Assembly (NCBI GenBank): GCA_965369325.1 | Contig: CBDUQI010000013.1 | Coordinates: forward strand, 1-49,215 | Source: CBDUQI01 sp965369325 | Lineage (GTDB): Bacteria; Pseudomonadota; Gammaproteobacteria; Steroidobacterales; JBCBZW01 | Reading direction: 5' to 3' | DNA: 49,215 bases | Part shown: piece after piece, positions 1-8,800 of the stretch | How the letters are laid out: every line of letters begins with the position of its first letter | Position numbering within the stretch: position 1 is the first letter of the stretch | Translations under genes and position numbers: made by a program | Notes under the pieces: model-generated | What the model was told of the DNA's origin: nothing | Database searches by the model: none | Seen by the model: only the letters and a program-made list of their open reading frames with translations

Positions 1-236
1 ATCTTAGCTTTGGCACCGCCGGCACCACCGCCCGCGCCCGCGCCTCCGCCGGCACCACCACGACCGCCACCACCGGCGCCACGGCCACCGCCGCCGCCTC
101 GCGCGCCAGCGCCACGACCACCACCGGCGCCGCCGCCAGCTGCCGCTGGTGCCGGTTTGCGCCCGACGTCCTGTCGTCGCTCACGTAGTGCTTTAAGTTT
201 TTCCCGACGCTGTTCGGCCTGATCTTCGTTCGCCAT
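1..236 (-). CDS. Gly/Arg/Ala-rich protein, N-terminal part (cut by left edge)
   Basis: Reading the minus strand from an ATG at 236-234 gives at least 78 residues with no stop before the window ends. The first ~25 residues are charged and helix-like (beginning MANEDQAEQRREKLKALRER). A PAP/AAA hinge follows, then a stretch made almost only of Gly with regularly placed Arg and Ala. A GGAGG Shine-Dalgarno sequence lies 11 bases upstream of the ATG, which supports real translation. The opposite strand is also open, but it encodes only a proline-rich mirror of this gene. No family is recognised. Gly/Arg-rich segments occur in RNA-binding, structural and secreted proteins. The PqqD/HlyD-like protein at 5878-8913 contains a Gly/Met/Arg-rich linker of similar character, so a shared role in one system is possible but is inference. 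The rest of the protein is outside the window. Confidence 0.6.
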   Translation of the reverse strand, partial: MANEDQAEQRREKLKALRERRQDVGRKPAPAAAGGGAGGGRGAGARGGGGGRGAGGGGRGGAGGGAGAGGGAGGAKAK

Positions 237-877
237 GGTTCCGTTGTCCTCCACAAATATTCCGATTGGTGCGCCTACGCCGCGCGTTGCAGCTTCATTG
301 CTGCAAAGTCAGCGGCTAGGGCTCGCGTCCTTCCACGTACGGCACCTCAAAACTCATCCGTGCATGATCGGCCTGTATAACCCGAAGCATTCATGCTCGC
401 CAAAACAGTTCGCCGTAACAATAAGTTGCGTATCCAACAGAGACTTTCCATCAGATCGCCCAGCAAACCGTCTACATATCTATCCGCTTGTGGTCGTCAA
501 AAACCTGATTCGGCATCATGAACGCGTCCGACGGCGCTGGGCATCACCCGAACGATCTAAGTCGGGGGTTGAGATCCGCACAAAGCTGTCGTAACGACCG
601 CTGTCCGTAATGGTAAATGTCAGATGACTCGCCATCAGTTTTACTGGGCACCACAACTGCGGAGCGAAATGACTGTCCCCGCCATCAGACGATGGCCAGA
701 ACTTAACGAAAAGATATCCGCCTCGGTTGCTGGCCCGAAACGGCTTTTTCGCCCCTGAATTTTCTTAAACGCACCAAAACGATTGGTGCACGGTCCTTAT
801 TTTTCTGGGCTCGTGGCTGCGTCGCGCCCCTAAGCCCAGATTGTAAAGGAATCTGTCTCAACAATAAACGGTTGTCT
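237..877. other. Long non-coding stretch, richer in A/T than the genes
   Basis: This is about 640 bases without a convincing gene. An open frame on the plus strand (235-594) has unlike-protein composition and no ribosome site, so I do not call it. The stretch should hold the promoter of the Gly-rich gene on the minus strand, but I see no clean -35/-10 pair. A perfect 7-base inverted repeat (771-777 with 783-789, loop AACGA) is followed on the plus strand by a T-rich run at 797-804. It could be a weak terminator or an RNA hairpin. Confidence 0.4.
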
Positions 878-910
878 CATCAGGCAGTTACACAGAGCAA
901 CTGCCTGATG
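878..910 (-). terminator. Perfect 12-bp hairpin after the TPR gene
   Basis: The arms 878-889 and 899-910 (CATCAGGCAGTT / AACTGCCTGATG) are fully complementary around a 9-base loop. The hairpin starts 22 bases past the stop codon of the TPR gene that reads leftward. Downstream on that strand the sequence is only moderately T-rich (CGTTTATTG), so it is a plausible but not textbook intrinsic terminator. Confidence 0.55.
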
Positions 911-932
911 TGAGTAATCGCGACTCGAATCA

Positions 933-2093
933 TCAACTACCGCGGCGGCGCAGACGCAGCGCGCGGCGTTTCTTACGTGCACGCGGCGGGTTCTCGCCCG
1001 AGCGACGACTGTCTGCAATCTGCTCATAAACACGGCCGAACGTCTCGCGGAACGCCTTCGCCTTGGCCTCGGTATCAAGCGGCGATCCGCTGATTTCGGC
1101 CAGCTCTGGAAAACGCTCGGTGAGGTCCTGCGAGTGCAGTAACGTGGCTTCGTACTCGGCCAACGCGGCGGGATAGTGCCCCTGGGCGGCATAAACATCG
1201 CCAAGCATACGGTGAACCGTGCCCGAATCGCCTTTCTGCTTGACCATCTGCTGGAGAATACCCAGCGCCTGATCGTGCTTGCCACCCGCCGTGTATGCCT
1301 TGGCTAGCTGGAACTTGGCGGCCGGCATTTCCGGATTGAGGTTAACGGCCTCCTCAAGCGAGGCGATTGCCGTATCGGGCTGCGCCATCGCCATGTAGGC
1401 CATGCCCAACCAGAAGTGCCCAAGGGCGTTGCCGTCCTGCAGCTCAGTGACCAGCTTGAAAGACTCCACAGCTTTATCTAACTGATTGTTTTGCATGTGC
1501 AAACGGCCCAGCTGGTAGTGGCTGGCCCAAAGATCGGGCTTGGCGTGGACAGCATGGTTAAGCTCATCAATGGCGGCCGCGGTATTGCCCTGTTTCTCGT
1601 ACAGGTCAGCCAGCATCAGACGTGCAGCGGTTAGCTGCGGGTTAAACCGAAGCGCTTCACGCAGCGACTTCTCGGCCGGCTCGAAGCGTTCCTGCTTGGC
1701 GTACAAACGGCCAGCGCGCACCTGGGCGCTCGTCAGCTTCGGGTCCAGCTCAACGGCTTCTTCGTACTCCTGAAGCGCGCGATTATTGTCGCCCAGCTTC
1801 ATCCGCGCGTTGCCACTCATCATAAAGGCCGGCGCCAGATTCGCATCAATGGTGAGAGCGCTCTGATAATGCTTTAGCGCCAGCTCGTAGTTGCCCTGCT
1901 TGAAGTACACATTGCCGATGGCGAGATGTGCGGGTGCCATGTTCGGATTCTGATCCAGAACAGCCTCGAACTCGGCCAACGCTTGGTCGTACCGCTCCGC
2001 TTGCATATGAGCCTTGCCTAATTGCATGTGGGCGCGGGTTCCGCGTCCAAGCCGGCGGGCCTGGGGTTTCCATTCTCCGGCAGTCGCTGCCAT
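933..2093 (-). CDS. TPR-repeat protein with basic C-terminal tail
   Basis: The 386-residue product is nearly all tetratricopeptide repeats, about nine to ten 34-residue helix pairs from residue ~18 to ~335. The usual pattern is seen: small residues at positions 8 and 20 and Pro near position 32, as in ...ALAEFEAVLDQNPN. No signal peptide or membrane segment is seen, so it is probably a cytoplasmic scaffold. The last ~18 residues are strongly basic (ARKKRRALRLRRRGS). AGGAG lies 7 bases before the ATG. It is divergent from the acyl-carrier-protein gene and followed by a strong hairpin. TPR proteins bind other proteins; the partner here is unknown. The TPR-oxygenase at 9147-10781 and the neighbouring proteins with basic tails suggest a common complex, which is inference. 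Confidence 0.85.
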   Translation of the reverse strand: MAATAGEWKPQARRLGRGTRAHMQLGKAHMQAERYDQALAEFEAVLDQNPNMAPAHLAIGNVYFKQGNYELALKHYQSALTIDANLAPAFMMSGNARMKLGDNNRALQEYEEAVELDPKLTSAQVRAGRLYAKQERFEPAEKSLREALRFNPQLTAARLMLADLYEKQGNTAAAIDELNHAVHAKPDLWASHYQLGRLHMQNNQLDKAVESFKLVTELQDGNALGHFWLGMAYMAMAQPDTAIASLEEAVNLNPEMPAAKFQLAKAYTAGGKHDQALGILQQMVKQKGDSGTVHRMLGDVYAAQGHYPAALAEYEATLLHSQDLTERFPELAEISGSPLDTEAKAKAFRETFGRVYEQIADSRRSGENPPRARKKRRALRLRRRGS

Positions 2094-2684
2094 GACCGTA
2101 CTCCTGTCGATACTTGTGTAAATTCTTGATTCTGGCTTAGAAATCCGTCCTAGGACTCTCTATGTTATGTCTGCTATCCGCTTATCGTTAGTGGTAATAA
2201 CCCTTGCTTGGAAGCAGCAGATAGCCAAGTAGTGTGCGCATCTTATATGTCAACGTCAATCCACTCGGTCCAGTTTTGGGAACTTTATTCGCGGGAAAAA
2301 ACACAAAAGCACCGCATCGCACCAATATCCCCCGTAGACTACGCTGAAACGTACACTCTTCAAGCGCCCAATACTCAATTTCGCGGTCCGGCCGGAATGC
2401 GCGACTTGGGCGGGACTACGATGAACCTCGCCGCGTGCGGATTCCTCCTCTATAATGACACAGCGTCAAAACAACGAAGAATACCCCGTGCAGTGCAGCA
2501 ACTTTTGGCCAGGTGCGAAAAAAACCTGCCAACCAGTTCATTGACAAGGGTATCTGTTGCGTAGATCATAAGTTTTCTGCGGTGCACAGAAAGCCCAAAT
2601 GGGTGCCCATAAGTAAATTGTGCCGCCAAAACCGAATTCTTGGCTTTCCAGTATTCTCCTTAAGCGAATCTATAGATAGGGACA
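2094..2684. other. Divergent intergenic region between TPR and ACP genes
   Basis: About 590 bases separate the divergent TPR and ACP genes. Open frames inside it on the plus strand (2208-2564, 2513-2725) have no recognisable protein content. A perfect -10 hexamer TATAAT lies at 2451-2456 on the plus strand, but no good -35 lies 16-18 bases upstream. If used, it would give the ACP operon a leader of over 200 bases. The base composition is visibly lower in G+C than that of the flanking genes. No tRNA-like or clear riboswitch fold was recognised by eye. Confidence 0.4.
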
Positions 2685-2999
2685 ATGTCAAACAACACAC
2701 AAAATGCAGCCGCAGCGCAAAATAGCGACACCGTCATCACCGGTGTCACCCAGGTAATTACCGAGATGGTCGCCGATTGGGACCTCGATCAGCCAGCGGG
2801 TGTCACCCCGCAGACGAGCCTGATGGCGGACCTCGAGTTCGAGTCCATCGATATCGTCCAGCTGGCCGTGTCTCTTGAGCAGCACTTCGATCAAAGCGGA
2901 CTCCCGTTCGAACAATTGTTCATGCAGGACGGCGATTATGTGGAAGACCTTAGTGTCAGCCAGATCGCCGACTTCATGCGCGAGCAGATGAACGGATAG
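2685..2999 (+). CDS. Acyl carrier protein
   Basis: A 104-residue stand-alone carrier protein of the PP-binding family. The phosphopantetheine attachment site is Ser54 in the context LEFESIDIVQLAVSLEQHF, which matches the (D/E)S(L/I)D...LE..F signature of helix II. Residues before ~20 are a Ser/Asn/Ala-rich extension not found in the ~78-residue AcpP of fatty-acid synthesis, so this is a specialised carrier rather than the housekeeping one. A phosphopantetheinyl transferase encoded elsewhere would be needed. It heads a plus-strand run of alpha/beta hydrolase and two SDR genes. No ketosynthase or acyltransferase is present nearby. The ribosome site is weak (AGGG before ATG). Confidence 0.9.
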   Translation: MSNNTQNAAAAQNSDTVITGVTQVITEMVADWDLDQPAGVTPQTSLMADLEFESIDIVQLAVSLEQHFDQSGLPFEQLFMQDGDYVEDLSVSQIADFMREQMNG

Positions 3000-3052
3000 C
3001 CAACCGGCTAGCCTGCAACCAGCTTCTCGCGCGAGGCCCAACAGAATAATGC

Positions 3053-3073
3053 GCGCTGGGCATGCCTCAGCGC
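3053..3073. repeat. Imperfect hairpin between ACP and hydrolase genes
   Basis: GCGCTGGG and CTCAGCGC-side bases pair over eight positions, including one G-T, around the loop CATGC. It sits 53 bases after the ACP stop. No T-run follows, so it may trim or stabilise the transcript rather than end it. The ACP is expected to be needed in greater amount than the enzymes after it. Confidence 0.3.
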
Positions 3074-3156
3074 ATGCGTTTGCATTCGCACGCGCAATAA
3101 TCTGGAGTTCCGTGCCATGAGCAAGGTCTAATCCAGCACACGTTTGTTCGAAGCTT

Positions 3157-4062
3157 ATGGCTAATATTCTTCAGCGAGATCCCCCGCTGCACTACCAGGC
3201 AGTGGGCCAGGGCGAGCCGATCGTATTGATCCACGGCCTCGGGGCCAATCTTGCCTTCTGGTTCATGAGTATCGGGCGGCGGCTGGCCAGGGATTATCAG
3301 GTAATCTGCTACGACCTGCGAGGCCACGGTGCCAGCGGTATGCCGCAACGCGACTACCGACTCCCCCACATGGTGCAAGACCTCAACGACCTGCTCGATT
3401 ACCTGAAAGTTGATCGCGCGCACATCGTTGGGCACAGCTTTGGGGCGCGGGTTGCTCTGGCGCATGCCATTGCCAACCCCACTCGGGTATCCACGCTGAC
3501 AGTGGCGGATACTCAGGCCAAATGCCTGCAAGGCCCCACGCGCCTGCGTGAGTGGCCACACTGGCCACGCTGGAAACAGCAACTGGCTGAACAAGGCCAT
3601 CGTGGCCTGCCGGAAGATGATGAAATTATCACCTTCGAACTGCTGCGCCACTTTAACGATATCAGCAGCACTTTTACGCACGGCGGGCTGGCGAAAAAGA
3701 AAGCGGCGAAGAAAAAGAAAATCGCTCGCGTCAATCCATCGCTGAAGCGACGTGATATGGGCCGGCGCGGCGCCGCCCGCTGGGACAAACTAATGTCCAC
3801 CACCAGCGCAAGCCGTGAGTTTGCCGATGAGGCTCCTTTGTCCACGAGCGCCATCGCGCAGATACACGCGCCCACGCTTGCGATGTTTGGGGAGTTCTCA
3901 CACTGCCTGCCAACGTGTCGCCGTCTGAAGCAGCTAATTCCTGATTGCGAAGTGTCCATCGTGCCCGAGGCCGGCCACTTCCATCCGGCCGTTAAGCCAC
4001 GACGCTTCATTGCCACGCTCGACCATTTTTTGCGCAAGCACACAGCTCTGCCTCCCGGCTAA
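3157..4062 (+). CDS. Alpha/beta hydrolase with Lys-rich insert
   Basis: A 301-residue alpha/beta-hydrolase fold protein. Visible elements are the oxyanion loop IVLIHGLGAN (~22-31), the DLRGHGAS turn, the nucleophile elbow GHSFG with Ser94, and the catalytic His in EAGHFHP (His274). Where most relatives have G-x-x-D for the catalytic acid, this protein reads GEFS (Ser248), so the acid may be missing or supplied from elsewhere. Residues ~180-195 form a polylysine insert (KKKAAKKKKIARVN) in the cap region, which is unusual for this fold. The start is ambiguous because no good ribosome site exists, but the family N-terminus begins soon after the chosen ATG. Beside an ACP it could be a thioesterase or acyl-transfer enzyme releasing the carrier-bound chain. 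That is inference from position only. Confidence 0.85.
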   Translation: MANILQRDPPLHYQAVGQGEPIVLIHGLGANLAFWFMSIGRRLARDYQVICYDLRGHGASGMPQRDYRLPHMVQDLNDLLDYLKVDRAHIVGHSFGARVALAHAIANPTRVSTLTVADTQAKCLQGPTRLREWPHWPRWKQQLAEQGHRGLPEDDEIITFELLRHFNDISSTFTHGGLAKKKAAKKKKIARVNPSLKRRDMGRRGAARWDKLMSTTSASREFADEAPLSTSAIAQIHAPTLAMFGEFSHCLPTCRRLKQLIPDCEVSIVPEAGHFHPAVKPRRFIATLDHFLRKHTALPPG

Positions 4063-4252
4063 CCCGTCCGGCGGAGGCCTGCGCCCTCGAGGCATGCACG
4101 CAACGGCGGGCGCATACGCAAAGATCAAACAAGACCTGGTGCGCATTCTCGGCCCACCCGGGCTGTGTTCGAGGCGAAGACCCGTTATTATTCCGGCCGA
4201 CATAACACCCATCCGACAACACCGGCTGAACGCTAACTTAAAGAACCCGCGC

Positions 4253-5044
4253 ATGGATCCAACCGACAGCACCGCCCCGCAACGCCCCCGAGTGGCCATC
4301 GTCACCGGTGGCAGCAGCGGTATTGGGCAGGCGATTTGCGTACAACTGGCTCGCCACGGTTTTCTGGTCGCGGGGCTGGGCCGTAGCGAACCGCGGATGG
4401 CGAGCACTATCGCGATGATGTGCGAGGTTAGCGGTCGGGCGCCGGAGGAGTTTCTGGCGCTGGCGCTGGACGTGCGCGAGGAGACGGACATGCAGGCAAT
4501 GGCGCAGCGCACAGTCGCACGCTACGGTCGTATCGACCTGCTGGTGGCAAGCGCCGGACTGGGCAAGCGTGACGACACCCAAAGGGTAATGCCCCATCCC
4601 AGCGCCGAACTGCCGCTGAGCGAATGGGACGAGGTGATCAAGGTCAACCTGCAGGGTGCATTCCTCAGCAACCGCGCAGTACTTGGCACCATGATCGAGC
4701 AGGGCGTCGGACAGATTATCAACGTTGGCTCATCCACCACACCCGCCGGCCTGCGCGGCACGCCATTCGGACCGGCCTATTGCGCATCAAAGTTCGCGCT
4801 GGTAGGGCTCACCGAATCGCTGGCAGCCGAAGTGGAGCGGGCTGGCATCCGCGCACATGTCATTTTTCCTGGCCCGGTGGAAACCCCATTGGTCGACCAG
4901 ACGATTCTGGCCCGCCCGTTTGGCGGGCCGATCAAGGCCGAGCACTTTGCGGAGGCCGTCCTGTTCATGGTTGAACAACCACCCGATGCCGTTCTTATCC
5001 ATCCCCATGTGCTGCCGGTGCGCGGCTACTTCAAACGCAAATAG
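4253..5044 (+). CDS. SDR-family oxidoreductase (first of pair)
   Basis: A 263-residue classical short-chain dehydrogenase/reductase. The cofactor motif TGGSSGIG is at 18-25, an NNAG-like SAG follows in LLVASAG, and the active site has Ser160/161, Tyr176 and Lys180 (YCASK). The frame is open further upstream, but the family N-terminus fits the ATG at 4253. The substrate is unknown. The next SDR gene starts 11 bases after this stop and its Shine-Dalgarno overlaps this gene's end, so the two are co-translated. The C-terminus is short and basic (RGYFKRK). With the ACP it could act as a ketoreductase on a carrier-bound chain, but no residue proves this. Confidence 0.88.
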   Translation: MDPTDSTAPQRPRVAIVTGGSSGIGQAICVQLARHGFLVAGLGRSEPRMASTIAMMCEVSGRAPEEFLALALDVREETDMQAMAQRTVARYGRIDLLVASAGLGKRDDTQRVMPHPSAELPLSEWDEVIKVNLQGAFLSNRAVLGTMIEQGVGQIINVGSSTTPAGLRGTPFGPAYCASKFALVGLTESLAAEVERAGIRAHVIFPGPVETPLVDQTILARPFGGPIKAEHFAEAVLFMVEQPPDAVLIHPHVLPVRGYFKRK

Positions 5045-5055
5045 GAGCAAATAAT

Positions 5056-5817
5056 ATGCAACAATCGCTCGCTGATAAATCCGTTATCGTGACAGGTGCC
5101 GTTAGTGGCATTGGTCGCGCCTGCGTTGAACTGCTGGCGGGTGAAGGCGCCAACGTCGTGCTAGTAGATCTGCGTCAAGAGGCGGTGGAACAAACCGTGC
5201 AGGCGCTGGTAGAGGGCGGAGCAAATCCCGACAAGTTACTAGGCATCGCCGCGAGCATCGCGAGCGAGCCAGATATGGCCGCTATGGCCGAATCCACGGT
5301 GGAAAAATTCTCCCGTATCGACGGTTTGATCGCCTGCGCTGGCATCCTGCGAGTGGGCGAGAAACTTAGCACGATTGCCGATACCAGCCTGGAGGAATGG
5401 AGTCGCATTATCGACACCAATCTGACCGGGACGTTTTTGAGTAACCGCGCAGTGCTGCCGGCAATGATGAGCCAGCGCGAAGGCGACATCGTCAACATCT
5501 CATCCACCTCCGGCCTTAAAGGGCGCCCGTTTGACGGCCCCTACTCTGCCTCCAAGTTCGGCATCGTCGGGCTCAGCGAATCACTGGCCGAAGAACTTAC
5601 CCGCTACGGTGTGCGGGTGCAGACGGTATTGCCAGATGCGGTCTCAACACCGCTCTGGGATCAGAACGGACCAGCCGCTTTGAAACCTACCCAAACCTTA
5701 CCACCGGAACGTGTCGCTGAGTTTATTTGCTATCTGCTCGGCCTGCCACGCGATACCTATCTGATGAACCCGGTGATCGCACCATTTAAGGCGCGCAAGA
5801 AAAAACGTCGCTCCTAA
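5056..5817 (+). CDS. SDR-family oxidoreductase (second of pair)
   Basis: A 253-residue classical SDR: cofactor motif TGAVSGIG at 13-20, CAG in GLIACAGI, and catalytic Ser150, Tyr163 and Lys167 (YSASK). AGGAG lies 8-9 bases before the ATG and overlaps the end of the previous gene. It is homologous to the upstream SDR, sharing for example the LTGTFLSNRAVL-like region, so the pair probably arose by duplication and diverged. The last residues are strongly basic (KARKKKRRS), like the tails of other proteins at this locus. The end of the gene forms one arm of a hairpin that serves as terminator for the opposing gene. Confidence 0.88.
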   Translation: MQQSLADKSVIVTGAVSGIGRACVELLAGEGANVVLVDLRQEAVEQTVQALVEGGANPDKLLGIAASIASEPDMAAMAESTVEKFSRIDGLIACAGILRVGEKLSTIADTSLEEWSRIIDTNLTGTFLSNRAVLPAMMSQREGDIVNISSTSGLKGRPFDGPYSASKFGIVGLSESLAEELTRYGVRVQTVLPDAVSTPLWDQNGPAALKPTQTLPPERVAEFICYLLGLPRDTYLMNPVIAPFKARKKKRRS

Positions 5818-5829
5818 GAAGAGCGACGT
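5799..5829 (-). terminator. Intrinsic terminator for the PqqD/HlyD-like gene (convergent)
   Basis: A perfect 9-base stem (5805-5813 ACGTCGCTC with 5821-5829 GAGCGACGT) has a 7-base loop. On the minus strand it is followed directly by a run of six T, the classic rho-independent form. It lies within the last codons of the plus-strand SDR gene, so both transcripts could use the stem, but only the minus strand has the T-run. Confidence 0.75.
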
Positions 5830-5847
5830 CCAGCAGATGAGCGATGA

Positions 5848-5865
5848 GCAGGCAATCTTGCCTGC
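5848..5865. repeat. Second hairpin in the convergent gap
   Basis: GCAGGCAA (5848-5855) is exactly complementary to TTGCCTGC (5858-5865). It sits between the stop codon of the PqqD/HlyD-like gene and the T-tailed terminator. No T-run follows on either strand. It probably assists termination or protects the RNA end. Confidence 0.4.
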
Positions 5866-5877
5866 AGCGGCGTCGCA

Positions 5878-8800
5878 TTAGGGCAGCCAAGACCAGAATT
5901 CGATCAGGAAGAACCTGACGATCGCCCGCGAGAACGCCACAATCACCGGTTTGGTGCCGCCGTCGATTTTCCCGAAACCGGTCATGCCGGATTTCAGCAC
6001 ACCGTCCGGGTTGTCGATAACGGTGGTGACAATCACCACGTTGCCCTGCTCACCATCATCTACGGCAGGCGCAATGTCCACTACCTCGCCGTTAAAGGTC
6101 TGATCCGGATAGGCCCAGATTTTTACCTGCGCCTGGCCGCCAATATCCACCTCGCCAACATCGGCTTCGGGAATCTTAAATTGCACCCGCACCGAACTTG
6201 CATTCTCTACCTTGGCGAACAACTCGCCCTGATTCAGGTACTGGCCGGTTTTGTCTTTCAGGTTGATCGTGACGATGCGCCCATCGAACGGCATCACAAA
6301 CTGTGTGCGCGCAAGCTGTGCCTCAAAGTAGTTGAGCTCTTCGCGCAACCCGGCAATTTTCTGTTCGGCCGCTTCAATCTCTTTGGGATGCGCCCCGGTG
6401 CGCACGCGTGACAGGTTCGCGCGAGCTTCCTGCACCTCGGCCTTGTCCACCTCGTCTTTCTTACGCGCCTCCTCGTAATCATCCAGCGCGATATGACCGG
6501 CTTCGTAGATAGACTTCAGCCGCACCGCATTCTCGGTACTGAACTTGGACTGCACCTGAGCAGTCTCCAACTGCTGCCTGGCCAACGCGATATCCTCAGG
6601 CCGCGGGCCCGCCAGCAATTCATCCAACTTGGCTTGCTGCTCGGCGATTGATGCCAGGGTGGTTTGCACACCCTTGGTTTCTTCAGAGGCGGTAATCTCG
6701 GCGATCACAGTGCCCTGCTCAACGAGCTCGCCGCCGTCAAAGCGTACGCCCTGCAGCATGCCTGACACCTCTGCATGCAGTTCCTGTTGCTGCATCGGCA
6801 TGATCTGTACCGGTCCGCCACTTTGATAGTCGTACGGCAACAGCATGATGGCCGCGATCACGGCGAGCACGCCAAAGCGGATAAAGGGATTGCCCGGTTT
6901 GGCGGGCGGCGTTTGCGGTGCGCCGGGGAACCCGGTGCGCGCAATGTTTGGATCATACTGTGCTGGCAGATTAGCCCCGCCGCCGCCAGCCGCCGCTGGC
7001 AGGCGCGCCAATGCACCGCGCGACATCTGCCCTTCTGCCATGCGCTGTGCGCGCTTCTCTTCTCGCTCCAGTAGGCGCTGCGCACGGCGCTCGGTGATTT
7101 GTGCCCGAAAGCGCAGCACCAGAAACAGGAACAACACCACAAACACGGCAACGCCTGTACCCTGGTAGTTCAGTTCCAGCCAACGCGCGATAAGTATTAG
7201 GGCGAAGCCCAGGATGAGAATCAGAAACGCAAACGAGGCCAATGCGTAGGCACGCAGAGCCAGTTGGTTGCGCGGATCGGCCTGCTGCTGCTGGCCCTGT
7301 CCTTCGCCGTTCCCCTTGCCCTTGCCACGGCGAAACAATGCCTGATTGGCCCGCTGGCGCAGATCCGGCATGTCCAGCAGAACGGTGAGCAGATTATAGC
7401 CATTGTTATTGCGCATCAGCGGATTTGCGCTGAATACGAATGACAACAGGCTGATGACTGTCAGCATCAGCGCAAACGCCGTCATCTGAGTGCCGGAAGG
7501 GCGCGACATCCACCATAGGCAGGCCGCGCCACCAAACAGCGCCAGTCGCACCAGTATCGGGCCTCCATGCACCCACAGCAGATCGCGTCGGCTCAGGCGG
7601 CTGAGGCCACTCAGCGACGTATTGAAGCGGGGGATCAGACCAAACGCCATTTTGATGCCAAAGCTGTAGGCGTTGCCACCCACGCCGCAACAGATAACGC
7701 CGCGCGCAATCTGGGTAATCAAGTTCACCGTCACCAGACTGAACAGCAGCCGCTCAAAGAGCGTCAGCGGCGAACGAAACTGCCCAAAGTCCTGCATGAA
7801 GGCGCCGGCGTTGTTGTAAATCGTGACCGCGCCCACACCCACCAGTAACGGCAGGATAAACGCCAGGAATTTGAACGGGCGCAAGATGGAGGCGAACAGG
7901 GAGAACATCCCGTCCGGATTAAACCAGGACCAGTGTTTTTGATCCTCAGCATCCTGGAAGCCGGAACCGAACACGGGTTCTGGCTCCATCTGCATACCCA
8001 TCGGACCGCTGTGTCCCATGGCGCCAGCGTAACCGCCGCCCATGCCGCCGCCGCCCATGCCACGACCCATGCCGCCGCCACGGCCGCGCCCCATACCGCC
8101 GCCCATGCCGGGACCCATCCCGTACAGATCGTCGTCATCTAAACCAAAACCATCACCAAGGTCGGCGCCGAAACCTGCCCCCGACAACTCATCCAAATCG
8201 TCCATCGGATCATCGAGGCCGCTGTTGAGCATCTGTTCGTAGTCCGCGTTCGCCCCGCCCGAGCTCGGTGAGGCGGGTTGAGCAGGCTCAACCTTTTCGT
8301 CACGTAACACGACCTCCGGTTCAGGCGTGCGGTCTTTCCTGGTTGGCTTCGCATTTGCGGCAGCCTGGGCCTGGGCGGCCCGCTTTGCCATTTTTTCCCG
8401 GCCGGGGCGCGGTGGCGCCTTTTTGGCTGCGCCCTGCCGTTGCGCCCCACCGTGGCGCTGACGCCCGCCTGCCGGTTTGCTACCTGCTTTGCCTCCGGCG
8501 GCCCGGGCAGTGCCCGTGGTAATCGGGATCACGCTATCCGGATCGGATTCCAGCTCAGGCTGGATTTGCATGCCAGCAGCTTGGGGATTGGCACCAGCGG
8601 GGGCGGACCCTTGCTGAGCGCTCTTCAGCAGCCCCCACTCGCTCACCATCTCGATGTAGGCTTGAAGCTGGTCCGGCGACAACGCAGTATGGAAACGCTG
8701 TTCGAACAGATGGCAGGTCATCTCCGCGCCGGAACGCCCATCCAGGCAGCGCAGAAGAAAGTAATCCTTGTCGCCGAACTCAAACAGTTCGCCGGAACGC

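Noticed and set aside
10..222. Proline-rich open frame on the plus strand
   Set aside because: It is the mirror of the Gly-rich minus-strand gene, which has a Shine-Dalgarno; Gly codons read as Pro on the other strand.
235..594. 119-codon plus-strand frame
   Set aside because: No ribosome site, no family features, and it starts inside the first codon of the opposing gene.
2208..2564. 118-codon frame before the ACP gene
   Set aside because: Unlike-protein composition, overlaps another spurious frame, no ribosome site; more likely regulatory DNA.
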